Below, in pieces: positions 1-9,000 of a stretch of 64,000 nt of DNA. Below the pieces are notes generated by a model. It saw nothing but the letters and a program-made list of their open reading frames with translations. It was not told the DNA's origin and did not search any database. Both the position numbers and the translations under genes were made by a program. Origin of the DNA: Gilvimarinus sp. DA14 (GTDB lineage Bacteria > Pseudomonadota > Gammaproteobacteria > Pseudomonadales > Cellvibrionaceae); NCBI RefSeq assembly GCF_024204685.1, contig NZ_CP100350.1:2830501-2894500 (forward strand), given 5' to 3'. Each line of letters starts with the position of its first letter. Position 1 is the stretch's first letter.

Positions 1-3000
1 GCCCGGGTAGAGGCCTCCGAGCTTGTGCTGTCCGCCACCGAGACAGTTAACCACGGGTTGTTGCTGGCGGCTGATGAGCAAGCTGCATCCAAGCTTGCGA
101 TTACGACAGACACACTGAGCAACAGTGGTCATATTGAATCTTACAATGGTGTGGCCACCGTACAGGGCGGGGTAATAGACAACAGCGGGGTAGTGGCACA
201 AACACAAGGCCAAACGCTGCGGCTTGAGGCCGATACCCTGAACAATACCGGAGTATTGGCCGGTGATGGCGAGCTGACGGTAATTGCCGAAGGTCAGTTA
301 CATAATCAGGGCGAAATAGCCGGTACCGGGAGCGGGGCGGTTAGCTTATCGGCCGCCGAATTGATTAACGAGCAAGGTCTGCTCAGTGCCAGCACATTGG
401 ATATTCAGGCGGGGCAGCTGAACAACCTGGCCGGAGAAATCAACGCCAATACCTTAGGCATTACCACTCAGCAGTTGGTAAACGATACCGCCACGATTCT
501 TGCCGCGAACCTTGCAATTGAGGCCGCCGACGTCATCAACCGAGCCGATGCCGACGGGCAAAGCTACCTCAGTGCCGATACTCTTACCCTTGATGCGAAT
601 ACACTCAACAACACCGCCACGGTACAGGGCCAACAGCTGACGCTGGATGCCCATGCTCTGACGAATCGCGAAGGCACCATACTGGCCACTGGCGAGCAGG
701 GCGAAAGCTTGCGGCTGCTAGCCGCCCAAGTAGATAACAGCGGCGGACTGATTGAAGCCCACGGAGAGCATTTGTCTATCGGCGCGGCGCTTATCAATCA
801 GCAAGGCACTTTGTTGCATACCGGTAATGGCGTACTGACGCTATCGGATATCGACAACAGCGCTGGCCAGGTGGCGACGCAAGGCGCCTTACAGCTTGAC
901 GCTACCGACGTAAACAACAGCCAACAAGGATTGATTCAGGTGGCCGGTGCTGCCCAGGTATCCGCTACTCGTTTGAATAACCAAGGCGGTACTTTGGTGG
1001 CCGGGCAAGGTTTATCGTTAAACGTCGACGAGGTGCAAAACACCGATGGCGGTTTGGTGCTATCGCAATCCACCCAAACGGACGACTTTTTCTGGAGTGG
1101 CAGCACCTGGAATAACCAGTACGGCACCTTAGAAATTCATTCGGCTGATCAGACCTTGCAGCTTGACGGGTTTAATAACGCAAGCGGTACTCTCTATCAC
1201 GCCGCTGCCGGCACACTCACTCTTGAAAGTCTCGCAGACTGGAATAGTGGCGACGGCGTTATCGTCAGCGATGGCGATATCGAGGTTCAAGCGCAGCAGC
1301 GTTTTACCAACAGCGGGACACTGGCAGCGAATAGCATTGAAATTTCAGCCACTGAAATGGAAAACCAATTTGACGGTTTTATCAATGCTGGTTGGATGAG
1401 CCTGGATGCTCAAACGGCCACTAACTTTGGCACCGTCCAGACTGGTCAGTTTTCGTTGCGCTCTGGTGTGTTGCGCAACCAGGCCACGCCCGCTGGTGAC
1501 GGCAGCTACGAAGGTGGCCTGCTGATGGTTACCTCGGAACAAAACAATGCGTTTAGCCTCAACGGCAACAACCTGGAAAACAACGCCGGAGCGCGGCTGC
1601 AGCTCCACTCCGCCAGTAATCACATGGATGGACAAGTAATCAACCAGGGCGTTGTCGCCGCATTGGGCGAAGGTGAGCTGTCGTTTAATGGGCTGGTTAA
1701 CCACCAGGGGGTGGTGTATTCGGGCGGCTCGATCACCGTGGCGCAGGGCAACTGGGATAACCGCGAAGGCGAAGTACGTGCAGAGGGTGCCGTGAATGTG
1801 GATGCATCGGCACTGAATAATACTAACGGAATTATCCAAGCCGCGACCGGCCTGAACATTAACGCTGATACCTTAATAAATACAGACGGCTCGGTGTTTT
1901 CGGAAAACGCCATAGCGCTATCGCTGCAAAACACTCTGGATAATTCGCGCGGCGCGGTGCTGGCAGAGTCTGGGGCCGTCACCATCCAGGCTGACACCTT
2001 GCTAAACGAGCGCGGCTTTATCGAACAAGCAGGCCAGGGCAACTTGGTACTGAAGCTTGCAAGTGTGTTGAACAACACCGGCGGCCAGATTAATACCGAA
2101 AATCATCTGCTCATCGACAGCGCACAAATTATCAATAATGCCTTTGCCCCATCGGGTGAAGATGACCGCCAGGCGATTATCAACGCCGAGCACACTACCC
2201 TTACGGCAGAGCAGCTGAGTAACAGCGGCGGTTACATTCAAGGGCAAGAATTTTTGTCGTTGGATATTAATCAAATAGACAATCGCGCCGGCACCTTGAT
2301 TGCTATGGGTGAAGGCAGTGGCAGTTTTACGCTGCAAAGCGAACTTTTGGATAACCGCAATGGTGGCTCGTTGCAGGTGTTCCAACACGATCTATCGCTC
2401 GTGGGGCTTGAGCTGGATAACACCGGGGGTATCATCGAGCACCGCGGCCAAGGTTTATTTACCGCGAATAGTGAATCCGTATTGCGCAACGCGGGCGGCG
2501 TGATTCAATCGGCAGGCGACATTACGTTAAACGCTGCCAGTATTGATAACACCGATGGCGCCATTGCGGGGCGGGGCGTGACCTTAACCGCCGAAAACAC
2601 AATTCACAACGCGAATGAAGGCTATATCGCCGGCGATACCCTAAACCTTTCCGCCCAGTGGGTGGATAACACCAATCAGGGTATTGTGGCTTCGGTGGGC
2701 GAGGGTGAAGACACCCTGAGCTTAAATGTTAATAAATTTAGCAATCACTACGGCACCGTGCGCAACAGCTCCACCCATTGGGATTTTGTGTTTGGTGAAA
2801 TTGACAACGAAAACGGTACCGTTATTCACACCGGTAGCGGACTGTTTAATCTCGACCACCCCGATACCCTCACCCTTACTGGCACCGTAGCCTCCACAGG
2901 GGATATTCACGTCAGCGCCAGCGACTTGCACAGCACAGGCAACTTACTGGCCGATGGTGATATGACTCTTGATATTACCGGAGCAGTGATTAACGCCGGG

Positions 3001-6000
3001 CAGGCTATTATCCGTGCCGGCGAAGAACTGAGCGTAACCGTGGGAGGGCAAATAGACAATTCGGGTGGTATCACCGCCTTCTCTGGCTTTGACCTTACCG
3101 CCAGCGGTGCGCTAAATAACAGTGGCATTATCGTTACCGATTCACAAAACGCCACAATAACTGCCAGCCGCGTTAGCAATAGTGGCGATATTGCCCACAA
3201 TGGCACGGGCGCCTTTACCCTAAACACCACCCAACTCGACAATGGCCTGTTGCCGGGCGCTGCTGCTGTGCAAAGTGTCGCCAGCTCTCAGAGTGAAAGC
3301 ACAAATGAACCTGCCGGCACCCTAAAAACCGGCGGTACTTTGGCAGCCAGCGGCGTTGTGCTGAATAACAATGGCGTTATCAGTGCCAGCACCTTGCAGT
3401 GGACAGACTTTGACACTCTGGTGAACCAGAGCCTCGGTCGGATAGAGGCCGGCAGCATTCAACTAAGCGGTAATGCCCTGGACAATGCCGGGCAATTGGT
3501 CGCTACCGGCACGTCGGGTTCGATGGATTTGGCCGTGGCCACACTGACTAACCGAACCGGCGCAACCTTGGCCAGCAACAGCCAAAATCAATCGTTTATG
3601 GGGGACGTAATCAATTCGGGTAGCATCGTTCATGCGGGTACCGGGGTTTTAAAACTGGGCAATGCCGGTGTTATGAACATTAGCGGCGGCACAGTTTCCA
3701 CCGCGGGCACTGCGCAACTTAGCGGTAGCATTACCGGCGCGGGCACGGTATCGGCGGCCGAGCGTATTAGCATTACCGGAGTGGGTACTTTTACTAACAC
3801 TGGCAGCACCCTTTACTCCCAGGGCGATATCGACATCAGTGCCGCGGTGAATAACCAGCAAGGCGTTCTGATTGCCGATGGCGTTTTGGATATTGATACC
3901 AATGGCACTATCGAAAATAACCATGGTCACTTGCAAGGTGGCCGGGTGCAGCTAAACGCCTCGCGGCTTAATAACACCGGCGGCGGTAAAATACTGTCTA
4001 CCAGTGGCGGCAGCGGTTACATCAGCGTAGGAAGTCTTAATAACCAAGGCGGTAGTATTATCGCCAATAACGCCAGTTTTTCGGTCGCCACCAGCGGCGC
4101 TCTTAATAATACCGATGGCAGCATTCAACACACCGGTGGCACGCTCACGGTTACAGCTGACTCTGGGCTAAACAATACCAGTGGCAAAATACAATCCGCC
4201 GGTACCTTGCGCTTACGCGGCGGCCCTATTGAAAACGACAATCAAGGCCTACTCTCTGGCGCTGTGCTGGACATAAATACCAGTGCGCTGACTAACTCAA
4301 ACCAGGCAAGAATTATTGGCACCGGCTCTGGCACTAGTGAAATTATGGTTTCCAGCTTGACTAACTCTGCCACTATGTCGGCAGGTGGTTCTGGTTTTAA
4401 CGTGGATGTGGCAAATACGTTTAATAACACCGGCGGCACCCTGGCCTTTACCGGCACAGGCTTGCTGGGGTTAACCTTTAACCAATACCAGAGCGATTCT
4501 GACAGTAATATTCGCAGCAACGCCAACCTTTCCTTGCAAACCACTCAGGCCCTTGGCAACGCCGGTGACATATCCGCAGGGGGTTTTCTCAGTGTTTATG
4601 CACAATCGTTTAACAACGCTAGTTCCGGCCAGGTGGACAGCGGTAATGTGCTTGCTATTGATACGGAAGACGGCAGCTTTAGCAATGCCGGTACGGTAAG
4701 TGCGGCTGAGGCACTAGAAGTAAAGACTTCTAACTTTTCCAATAGCGGTACGCTCGCGTCAGATAATATTCTGTACTTGGACATGGATACCCTCAATTTA
4801 GGCAGCGGGAAAATTGAGGCCAAGGGCCTGTTGGATATTCAGGTAATCAATAGCGTTAACCTTGGTGCCAACGAATCCTTAGTCAGTGAGGGTAGCCTCA
4901 TTCTTGCCAGCGAGGGCAGTATTTTTAATGGCGGCACTATATCAGCCAACGGGGATGTCACGTTAACTTCGCAAGGTTTAACCAATGATGTGTCGGCTGT
5001 GATCAGCAGTGGCGCTACGGCGGAGCTAAACATTACCGGAAACCTGAATAATAGCGGCACCATTGAAAGCTCAAGCAACGTAATTGTTAACGCCGAGAAT
5101 GTACTAAACAATCATTCTATTCGCGCGGGAAATAATCTTGAGCTGTTTGCCGATAATATTGCCAACCAGAACAACGCCGTATTGTACTCCGGCACCTCCA
5201 TGACTTTGGGAGTAAGCGACACCTTAAATAATTACTACGCCGATATCTTGTCTTTAGGCACAATCAGTATCGGAGGTAAGTCTGCGGGTAGCAGCGCCAA
5301 CGTTATTCAAAATACCGGCGGAACTATCAATTCTTCAACAGATATGAGCTTGTCGGCCCAAAGCGTCGTCAACTCGACAGAGGGGGTCAGTGAAGAGTAT
5401 TTGGGCTTAACCGATACCACTGAAGACAGTACCTATGTCGCGTTTCAGGAGAAATGGGGCAACGGGGCAGAAACTTCAGAGGGGCAAGCACTGCTATCCG
5501 GGATGACTATCACGGAAGGTTTTCATCCTGGCAGCGTTCCTCTACAGAAAGACCTTCAGTTTTACGATAAGAAGCTCGTAACAGAAAAAGAGTACTTCAC
5601 CACTGTGGTTAGAACGGAGGGTAAACGAGCCGGATTAATTTCATCCGGTGGCAACATGGCTTTTTACAATGCAGATGTGATCAATGCCTTTGGAAATATC
5701 ACTGTTGGCGGAAACCTCACCGCTCAGGGGGCGAAGCTGGCCAGTTTTAATACCGCTAAAGATCAAACTGATGTAATTACCACTACCTACGATGAATACC
5801 ATGTTGAGTATGATGCCTACGATACTGATGCGAACGGTATGGAAACATACAGGGAGGAATACAGATTTGTTGGCTATAAAAACCGCAATCAGGAAGAATC
5901 CGTCGAAGGCGCCGATGTTAAGTACGGCCAAATTAACGTTGCGGGAAGTATGGCGGCCAGCTTTGAGCAGGATATTTCATTTGAGGGAAGTAGTAGTCTT

Positions 6001-9000
6001 GACGGAGTGGACGAGCGTTCAATAAATGTCAACAACACCGCTGAAACGGTTGGCCGCCTCCAAGACAAACAAGATGAATACGCCAGCGTAACAGGCGACG
6101 GCGGTAGAAACGGTCAGAAAGGAAATACCAACCAGTCGCAACGGCAATATGCAGACCAGGAAACCGGGCGCGATGGCGATGCCACAGCCGGTGGCGACAA
6201 AGAAATACACGTAAACATTCTTTCTCGCCAAGCTGAGGATGCCACGGCCAAGCAGGCTCAGGCCCAGCAAGCGGCTGCCTCTACGGCGCGGCCCACGCAA
6301 GAGCGCGCCGAAGCGGGTGATGACTTTGTACAACAACAACTGCAAGACTTAATTGCACGCTACACACCAGAGCCAGAAGTTTCCGCTGCTGAGCAGGCGC
6401 AAGGCAGCGATGCGGGTGTGGATGGCACCGGCGCCCAGCAGCAAGCATTGGCAGATGGCGAATCCACCCCGGTAGCCGGTACCCAGGTAGACGGTAATAC
6501 CGAGGTGGAGGCCAGCAACACAAATACTGAAGGCGGTAGCCACACGTTACCGGCGGAAAATACAGATCAGCTGGCCGAGTTTAAAAGCCGCGCCGCCGAA
6601 CAGGGCAAAGAAGTGGTGCTAACCCCGGGTGGCCAATACGTGATGGTGGACCCGAAAAAACCCGACGCCTCGGGGGCGCAAAGCCCCACGGGCGTTGAAA
6701 TTTCTACCGCGCCGGCTGACTACAACCCCGAGCACTTAGGCGGCCTTTACGTTGAAAACACCGCTCCCGAAGGGCAATACCTGGTAGAGACCCGCCCGGA
6801 ATACACCGAGTACGGTAACTTTCTGGGCTCGGACTATTTGCTAAACGCCATTGGCTACAACCCGGATAAAACCCAAAAGCGGTTGGGGGATGCCTTTTAT
6901 GAAACCCAGCTGGTCAACCAGGCGCTAGTGGGCCAGGCCAACCTGAGTTTTGGCGCTTACGGCGTGAGCGACGAAGCGCGCATGCAGCACTTGATGGACA
7001 ACGCCATCGCCGCCAATGGCTCGATGGAGCTGGCCGTGGGTATTGCGCTTACCGCAGATCAAGCGGCCAGCCTTACCGACGATATCGTCTGGATGGTAGA
7101 GGAAGAAGTAAACGGAGAAACTGTGCTCGTTCCCCGGCTGTATCTGGCAAGTTTAAGTCAGGATGACATGCTGGCGAATGACAGCGCCCTTCGTGTGGGC
7201 GGTAATGTGTATGTTGAGTCTGGCGGTAACATAACGTTTAACGAAAATGTTCGCAGCCGCGGCACCATGAACTTTTCGGCCGATGGTGCAATTGATCAAA
7301 ATGCCAACCTCACCTCTTTAAGCGGTTTAGGGTTAACGGCGGGTGAAACACTGACTAATACCGGCACCTTACAGGCAGACTTGTTAGAGCTAACCGCAGG
7401 CGGCGATGTTACCAACCTTGGTTCGCTGGGGGCCGACCGGGGGTTATGGGTAAACTCTGAGGGCGGCAGTATTATCAACAGCTCGGTGGCCGATATGGTG
7501 TCGGGCGGTACCCTTAGCCTGACGGCGCAGCAGGATATTATTAACCAGCAAGGCTACCTTGAAGGCGTAGACGTTGCTCTAACTACCGAACTGGGCGACA
7601 TAGTTAACAGAACCGAATTCGAACAACTTGAATACAGCACGGCCTGGAGCCAGGGTGTAAAAACCAAAGTGGGTGAAGCCTCGGTGATTGTGTCTCATAA
7701 CTCACTGTCGCTGGATGCAGGCAACAACCTTGAATTGCAAGGAAGCTCCCTTTCTGCCGACTCATTTATTGCCCTTCGGGCGGGCAATGACATTCAGCTT
7801 GAAGCGATAGAGAAAAAATCTACTTATCAATCCCTCCATCACGACAGCGAAGGCAGCCGGGTTGAGTATCAGGTTGCGAACATTCAAAGCGGCGGCGACT
7901 TATTAGTCGATGCCGGGCGCGATATCAATGCCGAGGGTACTCAGTTTGGTGCCGGTGGCTTTGCATCAATAAGCGCAGGCCGCGATATTAACCTGGAGGC
8001 CGTCGCCAATAGCCGGCACAGTCGTTTCGATTATGGTGACCGTAAAGGCGAGCGCGAGGTAATAACCCACACCCAAGCCAATGTTATTGGTGATCAGGGT
8101 GTTAGCCTTAAAGCCGGTCAAGATATTAACTTAACTGGCAGCAATGTTATTTCCGAAAACGGCAATATTCGTTTGCACGCCGAGCGCGATACAAACTTGG
8201 TGGCGGTAACGGATTCTGAGTATCACTATAGCTATGAACGTAAAGATAAATCGTTTGGCCGCAGTGAAACCCGCGAGTCGGAAAGCTACGATGAAACTGT
8301 CGTGGGTAATAACGTGTTGGCAGGCGGGCAAGTTTTTATAAATACCGCGTTGGATGAAGAAAATGATCAGATAAATCTGCTCTCGAGCCGAGATGTAAAC
8401 ATAGTGGGCGGCAATATTTCCGGTACGGATGTCACCATCGGTGCAGGTCAGGATGTCAACTTAGTGGCTTCTGAAGAAGTGCACACATCGTTTGAACGCG
8501 TTCGCTCTAGTGGTTTTGGTGGTATTAGCGGTAGTAGCGACAAGGTCACCGATGGGGCAGCGCTTCAAGTCGGTACATCGGTTACGGCGAGTGACAACGC
8601 GACAATACTCTCGGGCCGTACCACCACCTTGGCGGCAAGTGGTGTTAACGCCGGTGAGGATATAGAAATCCAAACTGGTCTGACAGACGACAGCGGCGAT
8701 TTAAATCTGCTGGCGATGAATGAAACCACCTACCATAAAGAAGAGCACACCAGCCGCTCCTTCTCACTCAATATTGATAGCAGCTCAGTATCGTGGAGCA
8801 AAGAAGATAAAAATGAAACGGACAATATTAATCAGGTGTCCATTGGTAGTGTGCTTAACGCTGGCAATAACGTCACCGTTAATTCGCGTAATGATGTAAA
8901 TATCCAAGGTGGCCTAGTGAACGCCGGAAAAGCGGTGGGTATTAAGGCCGCCGGTGATATCAACGTCACCGCCGCTACCTCAAACAGTCAGCAAAGTGAA

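Noticed and set aside
1345-1839. Minus-strand frames within the exoprotein gene
   Set aside because: The repeat-rich beta-helix keeps other frames open; no independent signals.
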